DNA from: Pedobacter xixiisoli
GTDB taxonomy: Bacteria; Bacteroidota; Bacteroidia; Sphingobacteriales; Sphingobacteriaceae
DNA length: 64,000 nucleotides
NCBI RefSeq assembly: GCF_900215335.1
Contig: NZ_OCMT01000002.1
Location: 1,116,001-1,180,000, forward strand
Direction: 5' to 3'
The notes under the pieces were generated by a model, which was not told the origin of the DNA, ran no database searches, and saw only the letters and a list, made by a program, of their open reading frames with translations. Numbering within the stretch: the first letter of the stretch is position 1; the number at the start of each line of letters is the position of its first letter. Positions 36,864 to 46,116 of this stretch are shown one piece after another. A program made the translations under genes and the position numbers.

Positions 36864-37670
36864 TTACTCTTTCAAATTCGCCTTGATAAACACCAATTGG
36901 TAATGAATGGCATCTGCCCAATATTTCCAGTTATGTGCTCCTGGGTTAGCAATAAAAGTATGTGGAATATTTTGATAGGTTAGCTTTTCATGCAAAGCCA
37001 CATTTACCTTGTAAAAGAAATCTTCGGTACCACACTGTACAATTAAAGCTAGCGAGTTTGGCGTTAACAGATTAGTCAAATTAATTACCGAAGCATTATC
37101 CCAATTTGTAGGTTTTGCTGCATAAGTACCCAACAATTTTGTCATATCCCAGTTGTTTGGAAAAGGCCTGATATCTACACCACCGCTCATACTCCCAGCT
37201 ACGCTAAATATGTCCTGATGTTTGAAAGCGAGATACAAAGCACCATGTCCGCCCATACTCAAACCTGTAATGGCTCTAGCTTTTTTATCGGCAATGGTTT
37301 TGTAATTTCCATCAATCCATTTGACCAACTCATGCGCAACATAGGTTTCGTATTTTGAGTTTGGTAGCTCTGGACTATCCAAATACCAACTATTATAATT
37401 ACCATCAGGGCAAACGATAATCAACTGATGCTGGTCTGCCAAGGCTTTAATGGCTGGAACAGAATTCACCCAATTCGCATAATTACCAGAATAACCGTGC
37501 AACAAATACACCACAGCAAACTTACTTTTTTCTTTGTAATTGGCTGGCGTAACTACTACCGCCTTTATCTCCTTTTTCATAGAAGGGCTATAAGTTTTAA
37601 CGGTATCTACGTTAGCCGCAGCAGCATTTAAAGCAATTAGTACAAAAAGAGAAAGTAATAGCTGTTTCAT
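36864..37670 (-). CDS. Secreted esterase of the esterase D / Fes-like alpha/beta-hydrolase family
   Basis: A 268-residue protein with a signal peptide (1-18, ending NAAAA). The oxyanion region is VVYLLHGYSGNYANW, the nucleophile elbow is GLSMGGHG with Ser138, and the C-terminal catalytic His is in GAHNWKYW (about 248). It belongs with antigen-85/esterase D hydrolases such as acetyl-xylan or feruloyl esterases and siderophore esterases. It has no carbohydrate-binding domain, so the substrate is open. Probably periplasmic and monocistronic. Confidence 0.88.
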   Translation of the reverse strand: MKQLLLSLFVLIALNAAAANVDTVKTYSPSMKKEIKAVVVTPANYKEKSKFAVVYLLHGYSGNYANWVNSVPAIKALADQHQLIIVCPDGNYNSWYLDSPELPNSKYETYVAHELVKWIDGNYKTIADKKARAITGLSMGGHGALYLAFKHQDIFSVAGSMSGGVDIRPFPNNWDMTKLLGTYAAKPTNWDNASVINLTNLLTPNSLALIVQCGTEDFFYKVNVALHEKLTYQNIPHTFIANPGAHNWKYWADAIHYQLVFIKANLKE

Positions 37671-37902
37671 GGTTAATTTAAATATTCAATTGAAATTTTA
37701 TTTTTTATGCGATGTTTAATTTACGCTCCAATTTAGGAATTCTAATTGAATTAATGCATGATATATTGAACAGGTGCATTGACTGGTCTACTTGAAAATT
37801 TGTCGGGTGTGAACCTAAATTTTAGAATAATCGTATTCATTAATTTTATGAGCTAATGGTTAGGATGCAGCATTTATTTAAGCAGCATAATTTTTACTAC
37901 TT

Positions 37903-38466
37903 TCAATAATTGGATGTAGCATTCATTTTTTCCAGCACAAATGTCACTCTATTTTTGACGGTATCTTTTGGCAATTCCACCACTTCATATCCATAGTTGA
38001 GGTAGGTTGCTTTCATTTTCTTAAATGTATACAGTGCTTCGTCCCAAGTTTGCTTTCGCTCCTTATCAGTATGGTAAATCTCTTGCCAAGGTGGCAGCAT
38101 AAAAACTTTGATGTTGTACAGTAATGTTTTAGCTAGTTGGTCCATTTCTGCAGAAATATTAAGACCTATCATATCGGCATAACAAATGGCATCTAAAATT
38201 CCTCGGTCAAAAAAGTAAATTTTATCATCGTTAACTGAAACTCTATGGTAACTCAATACCGCTGCCTCTAACATTAAATAGGTATAACGTTCTTTGTTTT
38301 TCCACGGAAGCCCATCCCCTCCGCTATCCATTTCTTCTTTAATGATTGCTCTTGCATTTTCAGGGACAGTGTAATAGCTATGTTTAGCTAATTCATTTAA
38401 AAGCGTTGTTTTGCCAACTCCTGGACCGCCTGTAATTACATAGCAGTTATGCTTCCTTAAAGTCAT
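37903..38466 (-). CDS. AAA_28-type P-loop ATPase/kinase-like protein
   Basis: A 187-residue single-domain protein. The Walker A motif is GGPGVGKT (13-20) and the Walker B-like stretch is KIYFFDRGILDAI (about 83-95). It has the lid region and the PPWQEIYHTDKERKQTWDEA segment typical of the AAA_28 family, which is close to nucleotide and small-molecule kinases. Substrate unknown. Stands alone on the minus strand. Confidence 0.85.
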   Translation of the reverse strand: MTLRKHNCYVITGGPGVGKTTLLNELAKHSYYTVPENARAIIKEEMDSGGDGLPWKNKERYTYLMLEAAVLSYHRVSVNDDKIYFFDRGILDAICYADMIGLNISAEMDQLAKTLLYNIKVFMLPPWQEIYHTDKERKQTWDEALYTFKKMKATYLNYGYEVVELPKDTVKNRVTFVLEKMNATSNY

Positions 38467-38836
38467 ATTTTAGATTTGAAAAGTGTTAAGAATTAACAAG
38501 TTTATGAAATTAAATTTTTCTCATTTTCGGTGCCGATCACGAAGCAAATAAATTTCTATGCTCTATTTTTCCTATATTCATCCAAAGATTACACCCCAGC
38601 AAACGGCAAAGTCTCTTAAAGTCCGTTCATATCCTATCAAACTTGCCTTTTAGCGCTAGATAGGTTTGGTATAGCCTCACTATCACTGGTTAATTCCTTT
38701 ATTGCCTATTTTCAACAATAGGGGTTTCTACTGCGATCTTGGTTGGACTTGTTCATCTGTTTTTAGCACATATCGAACAAAACGCGAAGATGATATAACT
38801 GAAAATAAGCTATAAATAAATGCAAAATTATTGAAC
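38467..38836. other. Gene-free interval, 370 bases
   Basis: I see no ORF, tRNA, strong promoter or clear hairpin here. A GTGCCGATCACGAAGC phrase near 38530 loosely recalls the palindromic repeat at 1104. Confidence 0.5.
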
Positions 38837-39094
38837 TTAGCCCAATCCCCTAACTTTCAATTCTTTTTCCACTTCAGCAGCTAAAATTTTATCATTTTTA
38901 GCATTCTTAACCACTAAATAGGTAATAATTAAAGGGAAGAAAGTAAACAGCCCGAAACCATTATTTACGACACTGTAACAGAAAATCCCGATAGTAAAAC
39001 CAACAATTGCGGCATTCATTATCTTACCGTTTTTTAGTTCTTTGCTCTTTTTTAAAAGCGCTTCGTTGCTTAGTTCAGTTAGTTCCATATTCAT
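38837..39094 (-). CDS. Small membrane protein of unknown function
   Basis: An 85-residue protein. Residues 1-26 are polar and helical (MNMELTELSNEALLKKSKELKNGK), two hydrophobic helices span about 28-66, and the end is charged (EVEKELKVRGLG). The layout resembles small DUF-type membrane proteins with a helical N-terminal head. It lies 39 bases after the DUF6624 gene on the same strand and may share its transcript. Confidence 0.65.
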   Translation of the reverse strand: MNMELTELSNEALLKKSKELKNGKIMNAAIVGFTIGIFCYSVVNNGFGLFTFFPLIITYLVVKNAKNDKILAAEVEKELKVRGLG

Positions 39095-39133
39095 TTTTAT
39101 TGGGCGAAAAATGTTTCGCCCTTACTTCTTTTG

Positions 39134-39733
39134 TTATCTTATCCAACCGACTTTTTTCTTCCAAGCTTCTACCTCTTGTCTTCTTTTTTCGAGATCTTTA
39201 GGAGGCTGTTGATTTTCCTTCTTTGCATTTGCTCTAATTAACGCAGTTTGCTCTTCCAGCGTGTCTAGTCCAACAGAACTTCTCCTTTTATTCACTTCAA
39301 CCAGGTCATCAAAAGCATTCGGACTCAATTCTCCATTTTCATCCCAATCGAATTGAGTTCCATACAATTGTGATTTCCCTTCGAATACAGCTATTCGGTC
39401 GTAAAGGTAGGCTAAACTTTTAGGTTCCGCATTTCCTTTCGCTACCTCGATTCTCAATAATTCTGCACATTTCTTCATCAACTGAGGTTGCTCAATAGCA
39501 TGCTGTATGACCAACCAAGCAGCCTCACTCGCTTCTTTACCCACTTTTTCAACAGTAGGATAACCAATTACCGCTATAATTTCGTTCAAGAGTTTAGCAT
39601 TACGGTTGTGCAAAGCTTTCATTTCTTCATCGTACCCTTCGCTAAGCCTTCCACTTTTAACTAGCTTTTCCCTTAATGCCAAATCTGCATTTTGCAGGTC
39701 AATTAGTTTTTCAGCAATTTGGTTGTAGTTCAT
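39134..39733 (-). CDS. DUF6624-like protein
   Basis: About 199 residues from ATG at 39731-39733 (MNYNQIAEKLIDLQNAD); an upstream in-frame reading adds only 14 unlikely residues. It is all-alpha, soluble and without signal peptide. The recognisable features are AWLVIQHA, AYLYDRIAVFEGKSQLYGTQFD and VNKRRSSVGLDTLEEQ, which I associate with DUF6624. The family has no known activity. It sits 25 bases after the PAS protein, so co-transcription is likely. Confidence 0.7.
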   Translation of the reverse strand: MNYNQIAEKLIDLQNADLALREKLVKSGRLSEGYDEEMKALHNRNAKLLNEIIAVIGYPTVEKVGKEASEAAWLVIQHAIEQPQLMKKCAELLRIEVAKGNAEPKSLAYLYDRIAVFEGKSQLYGTQFDWDENGELSPNAFDDLVEVNKRRSSVGLDTLEEQTALIRANAKKENQQPPKDLEKRRQEVEAWKKKVGWIR

Positions 39734-39758
39734 TTTTTCTTTTAGATTTCTTTCTAAA

Positions 39759-40634
39759 TCATCCTTCCACCGCACCTAAAGTATTGGTTTGTTCGTTTAC
39801 CTTATGTACCGTTTGATCCAGTTCGCTTACAGAAGTTTCCAATAGCGAAAGCAACTGAGTTAAGCTTTCAATGTCGTTTAAACTTAATTTGAACATGGGC
39901 ATTAGGCCTACTACGTTACTCAATGGGCGTCTAATTTCATGAGAGTTGAGCCAGGCAATTTCCCGCAGCCTTTGATTCTGTTCTTCGAGTAATTTACTGT
40001 AGGTTTTGGCCTGATCTATATCTTGCATAGCCCCCAATAATCTTAATGCTCGGTGCTCCTCATCCCTAATTACATAGCCCCTATCACTCACGTATTTATA
40101 CGAGCCATTTTCACATAGGTACCGATATTCTGTATTCCATGTTAAATTCTCTCCTTTCACCAACTTTTCAAACAAAGAAATGATAGTCTCACGATCATCT
40201 GGATGGATACGTTTCATTTTCCAGAAGGTGTTTTGTACCACCACATCATCTTCATAACCAAAAAGCTCTTTGTAGCCATGTAGCCATTTTAGTTCATCCT
40301 TCGCGATATCGTAATCCCATATTAGATCATTACTAGCTTTAGTAACCAGTTCATAGTTATGAAGTGCCTCGTTAAGCTGTTGCTCCCTATTGCTAAGTTG
40401 CGCATTAAGCACCTGCTCTTTTAACAATAGTCTATGATACCTTCCGTTAATAATCCATACAATACTAACGATACTGATAATTAAAAAAAGTAAGTTTTTA
40501 ATATCGTAGAGATATTGGAAACCAGATACAGACTTTACCGTCTTTAGTTCGTTAATGAGCCAAGAACCGCTAACCAACCAAAGGGCTCCCACCATTAAAT
40601 AAACCACAACTAGAGTGATTGTAAATTTCTTCAT
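39759..40634 (-). CDS. Membrane PAS protein with an H-box but no ATPase domain
   Basis: About 291 residues from ATG at 40632-40634 (MKKFTITLVV). Two membrane helices (about 4-25 and 40-62) flank a short loop; a coiled coil leads into a PAS_3-type sensor domain (about 92-205; SNDLIWDYDIAKDELKWLHGYKELFGY, RIHPDDRE, RYLCENGSYKYVSDRGYVI). Then comes a dimerisation-like helix with an H-box-like NSHEIRRPLSN. The protein stops about 60 residues after the H-box, with no N, G1, F or G2 boxes of a HATPase. It is thus either a kinase-dead sensor, a partner of another kinase, or a naturally shortened one. Confidence 0.82.
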   Translation of the reverse strand: MKKFTITLVVVYLMVGALWLVSGSWLINELKTVKSVSGFQYLYDIKNLLFLIISIVSIVWIINGRYHRLLLKEQVLNAQLSNREQQLNEALHNYELVTKASNDLIWDYDIAKDELKWLHGYKELFGYEDDVVVQNTFWKMKRIHPDDRETIISLFEKLVKGENLTWNTEYRYLCENGSYKYVSDRGYVIRDEEHRALRLLGAMQDIDQAKTYSKLLEEQNQRLREIAWLNSHEIRRPLSNVVGLMPMFKLSLNDIESLTQLLSLLETSVSELDQTVHKVNEQTNTLGAVEG

Positions 40635-40825
40635 TTCAAGGCGTTGTAAAAATAGATACGTTACCAAATATCTAAAAATTTTGAGATTAAAAGGCATAAT
40701 AGCAGAGCTAAAAAGAGTAAAAGATCTGACAAAAACGCAATTTATCATCCATATTTTAGATATTACCGCTCTTAAAATTAATACTTGCAAAGGCTCGAGT
40801 TAATATCCAATTAATATCTGAAAGT

Positions 40826-40833
40826 TAATTTTG
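40826..40833 (+). promoter_or_regulatory. -7 promoter element abutting the alkaline phosphatase gene
   Basis: TAATTTTG, an exact TAnnTTTG match, ends four bases before the ATG at 40838. Transcription would begin at or next to the start codon. Confidence 0.45.
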
Positions 40834-40837
40834 AGCC

Positions 40838-42244
40838 ATGATTAGAAGAGATTTCATCAAAAACGGGACACTTTCTGCTTTAGGCATTTCGCTGGTAGGT
40901 ACTACGGAAACTTTTGGGCAACTATTTACACCTAGTAATAAGGATACCATAGGCACAGCAAAAAATATCATCTTTTTAGTGAGCGATGGAATGAGCAGTG
41001 GCACACTTACCATGGCCAACTTGCTATCTAACAGAATGTACGGCCGTGAAAGCAGATGGATATCGCTCTACCGTGAAAAAAAAGCGGTTAGGGCATTTAT
41101 GGATACCGCTTCTGCAGATTCGATGGTAACCGATTCGGCCGCTTCAAGTTCTGCTTGGGGAGGAGGAAAAAGGGTAAATAATGGCAGCCTAAATGTAAAT
41201 GCGGATGGTTCGCACAATACACCAATTTTACAGAAATTTAAAAATGCAGGCAAAAAAGTGGGCTGTGTAACCACCGTACCTATTACACATGCTACTCCAG
41301 CTGGGTTTTGTATATGCAACAAATCCAGAAATAGCCAAGCAGAAATAGCACTTCAATACCTTCCGCTCCAATTCGATGTGATGATGGGTGGTGGCGACAA
41401 ATACTTTAATCCTACCAAAAGGAGCGACAAAGTAGATGTGTATGCTAAGTTTGAAAAAGCGAGCTACCAAATTGCTAAAACAAAGGCACAAATGTTATCG
41501 GCCAAAAACCAAAAACCTATATTGGGAGTATTTGGCAATGACGCCCTTCCATTTACCATAGACCAACTACACGATAAAAACCATCAAGAACTTGTGCCAA
41601 CACTCTCTGAAATGACCGTGAAGACCATAGAGCTGATGAAAGACCATCCCAATGGATTTGTTTTACAGGTAGAAGGCGGAAAGGTAGATTGGGCGGCTCA
41701 TTCAAATGATACCTCAGGCTTACTTTTTGACCAAATTGCATTTGACCAAGCGGTAGAAAAAGCCATCGAGTTTGCAGAAAAAGACAAAAACACCTTAGTG
41801 ATTGTGACTACCGACCATGGTAATGGCAACCCTGGTTTATTTGGAGAAGACAACAGCGACCAGAAGTTTGACCTATTCCAGAAATTTAAACATAGTAACG
41901 AGTGGATATTAAACGAAGTTAAACCCAACACTAGTCCTGCGAGCCTTATAGAAATGATTCAGCATGGACAAGGTTATGCCATTTCAAACGAACAAGCAAA
42001 AGACCTATTGTCACATTACCAAAAACTTGATGGAGGAGGCTTATACAATGCCAGAAAACTGCCCTTTGAGCTACTGGGGAAAATACAAAGCAATTATACT
42101 TCTGTGTACTGGGGCTCGATGGACCACTCGGCAGATTATGTGGAATTAGCAGCGTATGGACCAGGGAGTGAATTAATGGAACCTTTTGTACGCAACACAG
42201 AACTACACAACCTGATGCTTAACGCTACCGGACTGAAAGTCTAA
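40838..42244 (+). CDS. phoA: Alkaline phosphatase (PhoA family), Tat-exported
   Basis: A 468-residue metalloenzyme. The N terminus carries a Tat signal (RRDFIKNG, then a hydrophobic segment). The first metal site is in FLVSDGMS (Asp50). The nucleophile is Ser100 in TDSAAS. Further metal ligands appear in VEGGKVDWAAHSND and TTDHGNGNPG. The C-terminal MDHSAD supplies the last His. It releases phosphate from monoesters in the periplasm. It is divergent from the PAS protein and ends in a strong terminator. No Pho-box was recognised. Confidence 0.93.
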   Translation: MIRRDFIKNGTLSALGISLVGTTETFGQLFTPSNKDTIGTAKNIIFLVSDGMSSGTLTMANLLSNRMYGRESRWISLYREKKAVRAFMDTASADSMVTDSAASSSAWGGGKRVNNGSLNVNADGSHNTPILQKFKNAGKKVGCVTTVPITHATPAGFCICNKSRNSQAEIALQYLPLQFDVMMGGGDKYFNPTKRSDKVDVYAKFEKASYQIAKTKAQMLSAKNQKPILGVFGNDALPFTIDQLHDKNHQELVPTLSEMTVKTIELMKDHPNGFVLQVEGGKVDWAAHSNDTSGLLFDQIAFDQAVEKAIEFAEKDKNTLVIVTTDHGNGNPGLFGEDNSDQKFDLFQKFKHSNEWILNEVKPNTSPASLIEMIQHGQGYAISNEQAKDLLSHYQKLDGGGLYNARKLPFELLGKIQSNYTSVYWGSMDHSADYVELAAYGPGSELMEPFVRNTELHNLMLNATGLKV

Positions 42245-42264
42245 CAATAACAATATTAAAATCA

Positions 42265-42307
42265 ATAACGTAAAAAAGCATCTCAATAAGATGCTTTTTT
42301 ACGTTAT
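42265..42307 (+). terminator. Terminator of the alkaline phosphatase gene
   Basis: A long perfect inverted repeat (TAACGTAAAAAAGCATCT with its complement, five-base loop), with A and T tracts placed to serve in both directions. It may also terminate the B12 operon that converges on it. Confidence 0.85.
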
Positions 42308-42360
42308 ATGACTTTTGAAACATCAGTTTCGCAGCCAAAATATGCAGATTATTTGAATTA

Positions 42361-43566
42361 CTATAAGTTCAAATCTTGAACAAACTCTAAAGAATTGGTC
42401 AATAAATCCGAATTACCAATTGCTGCAAAAGTTGAAACATATACTTTTACAAAATCTATTCCTGGCAAGTGAACTTTCTTGCCTGTTTTATCTACCGCCC
42501 AACTAATGTCTATCGACGGGTCTTTTATTCCGCCGTAGCCCCATTCAAAAGTACCAACGTTAAAAGTCGTTCCTTCTCCATCGCTTACATCTTTAATAGG
42601 AAGATATAGTTTGGTACCTTTCAAGGTATAAGTATTTGACATCCAAGCAGGATAATAGTTATATCGCTTCCATTTATCAGTTTTGGTAAGGTGAGCTGTA
42701 CCATTTTTATTATCCGTCCATTTGAGATAACTGGTGTCAAACTGCCAAGACTTTGTACCTGGCGTCGCTACTTTGTCGGTAGCGGGTTTATAGTAAGTCA
42801 TTTCGTAATCTTTTATCGTAGTAGACTTATGATGCTCACTGCCTGCAATTTCAAACCACTCATTTTCATCGGCAATACCGTTTTTATTGGCATCATAAGC
42901 CACAAAAATACTGGCTGGTGTGTATTTTATCGAGCCACTTGCCATCTGCATCTGGACGGTAAAATCACGTTTATTATAAGTGTTGATTACCGTATGGTCG
43001 AAGCCAAGCACAATGTAACCTCCAAAAGTTCCCAAAGGCACTGCTTCGCCATTATTAAGTGTCGTTTTCACTTCTTCCAATACCTCTGCCTTTGAAGTAA
43101 AACTGAAGTTATTCATATTGAAACAAGGTGAAGGTACATAGTCAATTAGAGAAAGTGCGGTTGCTCCATACGTTTTTCCCGTTTCTGAAACCACCACTGT
43201 GGTTGTTGCTTTTTTGACCAGTTCGCCAGAGGTTACCGTTAATTCTAAGGGATAAGTTGCAGCTTTGGGCATAATAAAGCTCAAAGTTTTTGTATCACCG
43301 ACTACAACCTCTTCTACTACACCACTTTGATTGGTTACTTTTGCTGTCCATCTGTATTTGGCAACAAGGCCTTTATTATTCTCGATAAGCACTTCCGGAT
43401 TAATTTCCACGACATTGAACCTAGCCGTTGTAAATGATGCTGCCAGTTTAATACTCATTGTTTGTTCTGGAACTGGCGTTGGTTCATTTCCACTATCATC
43501 TTTACTACAAGAAAAAAAAGTAGTCAGCGCCAATATGCTAAAGAAATATGATATACAATTTTTCAT
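42361..43566 (-). CDS. Surface lipoprotein, B12-locus paralog 3
   Basis: About 401 residues from ATG at 43564-43566. Lipobox FFSC is followed by a Pro/Glu-rich spacer and a PKD/Ig-like domain (about 30-125). The C-terminal domain has GGYIVLGFDHTVIN, a calcium-loop-like YDANKNGIADENEWFEI, an aromatic PAWM segment, and WAVDKTGKKVHLPGIDFVKVY. It is homologous to the two genes upstream, but its end differs: the ATDLHL seen in the other two is replaced by VQDLNL. Last gene of the riboswitch-controlled operon, so a role in cobalamin capture is likely by position. Confidence 0.82.
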   Translation of the reverse strand: MKNCISYFFSILALTTFFSCSKDDSGNEPTPVPEQTMSIKLAASFTTARFNVVEINPEVLIENNKGLVAKYRWTAKVTNQSGVVEEVVVGDTKTLSFIMPKAATYPLELTVTSGELVKKATTTVVVSETGKTYGATALSLIDYVPSPCFNMNNFSFTSKAEVLEEVKTTLNNGEAVPLGTFGGYIVLGFDHTVINTYNKRDFTVQMQMASGSIKYTPASIFVAYDANKNGIADENEWFEIAGSEHHKSTTIKDYEMTYYKPATDKVATPGTKSWQFDTSYLKWTDNKNGTAHLTKTDKWKRYNYYPAWMSNTYTLKGTKLYLPIKDVSDGEGTTFNVGTFEWGYGGIKDPSIDISWAVDKTGKKVHLPGIDFVKVYVSTFAAIGNSDLLTNSLEFVQDLNL

Positions 43567-43578
43567 CTGTAAGCTCAA

Positions 43579-44793
43579 TTATCTAAGGTTATATTTTTTC
43601 AATAGGTGTAAATCTGCAGCGCCAGCAAATCTGGTCGCCATAGATGATTGCTGTTGGCAAAGCCCCATCGGTTCGCTTACACAATTCACAATTTTGATGA
43701 AATCTATCCCTGGAAGATTTGCTTTATTTCCGTTTTTATCAACTGCCCAATCTAAATCAATATCTGGATCAGCGGCATTTACATAGCCCCATTCGGGAAT
43801 ATCAAAATTAAAAAGTGTGGTCTGGTTAGCACGTGCAGGTGCAAAATTCACATTGAATTTGATGCCCTCAAAAACAACACTTGTTTCAGATAGCCATGCT
43901 GGGAAAAACTCCTTTTTAACTTTCGGTCTAGGCAGATAATAAGATGCTCCCTGATTATTTTCACAGAAGATATGCTCACGGTCGACGAAAGGGTCATTAG
44001 GACCAGCTGCAACTAAGGGTTTTCCGTTTGCTGGTTTATGATAGGTAATCTTAAAACCTTTTATGGTAGTGCTTTTAGCATGTAGACTTCCAATAATTTC
44101 ATACCATTCATCTTCATCTGGTTTTCCGTTCTTGTTCTTATCATATGCCACATAAATCAACCCTGGCGCAGGTGGATTAGCCTTGTCGGTTAAAATGCCT
44201 CCATATAGCCTAAGGTCTTTTTGTCCAGCTACATTAATAACCGTATGGTCAAAACCTACCACGATCGAACCTCCAAAACCTCCCAAATCTAATTGATAAC
44301 CAACGCTAGTCTCATTAATTCTGCCCAAAGCCGTTTTCATGACATCTACCTTAGTATTTCCTGTTTTGAAAAGTTCATTAGCGAACATGCCTGGCGCAGG
44401 ACTAAAATCGAAAATACTGGTAATGTAAGGATTGAAGTTGGCTGCCTCATTTGTAACGTTAACCATCGTTTTTTTGCTCGAAATTTTGGTTCCTTCTTTT
44501 ACATTCAAGGTTAACTCATAAGCACCAGGGTAGGCCGTAATAAACCTAAGGTCTTTGGTCGTTCCCATCAGAGAATCGATAGTATTGTCTACCGGATTTT
44601 TAGTCATTATCCACTCGTAGGTAGGGTTGTTTGCATTTGCAGATGCGTTAATGTTCAATACGGCAAATGTGGCTACTTCATATTTATCTTGAAGTGCAAT
44701 TTCGATGGGGCTGCTCTCGTCTTTGTCTTTACTGCAACTAGTAAATAGCAATGCCAGTACCAGCACGGTTAAGTGGGTAAAATTCTGTTTCAT
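43579..44793 (-). CDS. Surface lipoprotein, B12-locus paralog 2
   Basis: A 404-residue lipoprotein (lipobox FTSC). A PKD/Ig-like domain (about 35-115) precedes the shared C-terminal domain: FDFSPAPGMF, GGSIVVGFDHTVIN, YDKNKNGKPDEDEWYEI, ITYHKPANG, DWAVDKNGNKANLPGIDFIKI and GAADLHLL. It differs from its neighbours by two Cys residues near the end (IVNC...LCQQ), possibly a disulfide. It sits 31 bases after paralog 1 and 12 bases before the start of paralog 3. B12 binding is inferred from the operon. Confidence 0.83.
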   Translation of the reverse strand: MKQNFTHLTVLVLALLFTSCSKDKDESSPIEIALQDKYEVATFAVLNINASANANNPTYEWIMTKNPVDNTIDSLMGTTKDLRFITAYPGAYELTLNVKEGTKISSKKTMVNVTNEAANFNPYITSIFDFSPAPGMFANELFKTGNTKVDVMKTALGRINETSVGYQLDLGGFGGSIVVGFDHTVINVAGQKDLRLYGGILTDKANPPAPGLIYVAYDKNKNGKPDEDEWYEIIGSLHAKSTTIKGFKITYHKPANGKPLVAAGPNDPFVDREHIFCENNQGASYYLPRPKVKKEFFPAWLSETSVVFEGIKFNVNFAPARANQTTLFNFDIPEWGYVNAADPDIDLDWAVDKNGNKANLPGIDFIKIVNCVSEPMGLCQQQSSMATRFAGAADLHLLKKYNLR

Positions 44794-44824
44794 TATTGAT
44801 TACGAATTAGATTTGTATGTGCGT

Positions 44825-46108
44825 TTATTTAATTCTAGTGGGGATATTTTCTTTTAGCAAGTGCAAATCGGTAGCACCCATAATTTCGGTCGAAGTTTCG
44901 CCGAGCCAACCAGCTTGTTGATTTAGGCCATTGTAAACTTTTACGAAATCGATACCTGGCAACTGTACCTTATTCCCGTTCTTATCAATTGCCCAATCAA
45001 TGTCAATTGCCGAATCATCGTCGGTATTAGGTGCATTATCTGCATAACCATAAAGAAATGCGTATTGTACAAAATAGCTGCCATTCCCGCTTTCATCAAC
45101 AGCGTTGTCGGGTAATCTGGTACCTTTAAAAGTAATGCTAGGTTGGTCTTTGAGCCACTTTGGCCAATAATCTAAGGAATGGTTGTAAGCGTTATTTTGG
45201 ATCAGATAGCCATCTTTACCTTGATTATCTTTCCAATAGATATATTCCATATCAACAAAACCCACGGTGCCTGTAGCACTTCCTGGCACAGGAACTTTAT
45301 TTGGGTCTGGTCGGTAATAAGTGATTTCATAGTTATGAACGGTTTTTGCCATGTTATGTCCAGCGCCTTCTATTTCATACCATTCATCATCTGGCAAACC
45401 ATTTTTATTTTTATCGTAAGAAACCATAATTACACCAGCTTCGCTACTTCCACCACGCATAGTAGCATCTGGATTAGGATTGGCCTGTGCCCAAAAAGCA
45501 TTACCTAGTACCCTAAAATCACGCTTGCCTTTTACATTCAGAATGGTATGGTCGAAACCGAACACAATGTAACCGCCAAATGCACCTAGAGATAATAAAT
45601 CTCCACTTTTTTTAGCCAGATAAGTGTTCGCTCTAGTCAATATCCTATCGTAGGTATCGCCATCATTAGCAGAAGGCAAATCATTAATAAACTGCCCTGG
45701 AGCAGGTCTAAATTCAAATACCTTATTGATATAGGTTTTGTATTCGCTGGTTTCTTTAGTTACCGAAACCTTCACTTTTTGTATCTGCGTATTTCCTTTG
45801 TCAGTTACTACGACAGTTAGTTCATACACACCAACTTCTGCTGCAGCGAACAAAACTTCTTTAGTATTAGCACTGGTTAACGAGTAGTCTTGTGATGGTG
45901 CAGTACTTACACTCCATTGATAAGTGGCCTCCGTACTGGCTACTATATTTGAAGTGATGGCAACTACCGAAGATCTTACTGCTTTATGTGTACCTTCCTC
46001 TTCTGTCGGATTAGGTTCAGCACCTTTATCTTTAGCGCATTGCATAAGCAACAATGCCAATAATAACACCAAAGTAGGCCTAAAAAAAATAAAAGTTTTA
46101 TGATACAT
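44825..46108 (-). CDS. Surface lipoprotein, B12-locus paralog 1
   Basis: A 427-residue lipoprotein (lipobox LMQC). The PKD/Ig-like domain (about 40-120; TYQWSVSTAPSQDYSL) is followed by the family C-terminal domain: FEFRPAPGQF, GGYIVFGFDHTILN, VSYDKNKNGLPDDEWYEI, YWPKWL, DWAIDKNGNKVQLPGIDFVKVYN and GATDLHLL. The YDKNKNG...DDEW segment resembles a calcium-binding loop. It lies nine bases from the BtuG-like gene. Accessory B12-binding lipoproteins (BtuH) are known in Bacteroides loci; whether this family is BtuH cannot be decided here. Confidence 0.83.
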   Translation of the reverse strand: MYHKTFIFFRPTLVLLLALLLMQCAKDKGAEPNPTEEEGTHKAVRSSVVAITSNIVASTEATYQWSVSTAPSQDYSLTSANTKEVLFAAAEVGVYELTVVVTDKGNTQIQKVKVSVTKETSEYKTYINKVFEFRPAPGQFINDLPSANDGDTYDRILTRANTYLAKKSGDLLSLGAFGGYIVFGFDHTILNVKGKRDFRVLGNAFWAQANPNPDATMRGGSSEAGVIMVSYDKNKNGLPDDEWYEIEGAGHNMAKTVHNYEITYYRPDPNKVPVPGSATGTVGFVDMEYIYWKDNQGKDGYLIQNNAYNHSLDYWPKWLKDQPSITFKGTRLPDNAVDESGNGSYFVQYAFLYGYADNAPNTDDDSAIDIDWAIDKNGNKVQLPGIDFVKVYNGLNQQAGWLGETSTEIMGATDLHLLKENIPTRIK

Positions 46109-46116
46109 ACGTTATT

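Noticed and set aside
42361..46108. Three B12-locus lipoproteins considered as one broken, frameshifted gene
   Set aside because: Each has its own start, signal peptide with lipobox, full domain set and stop codon.
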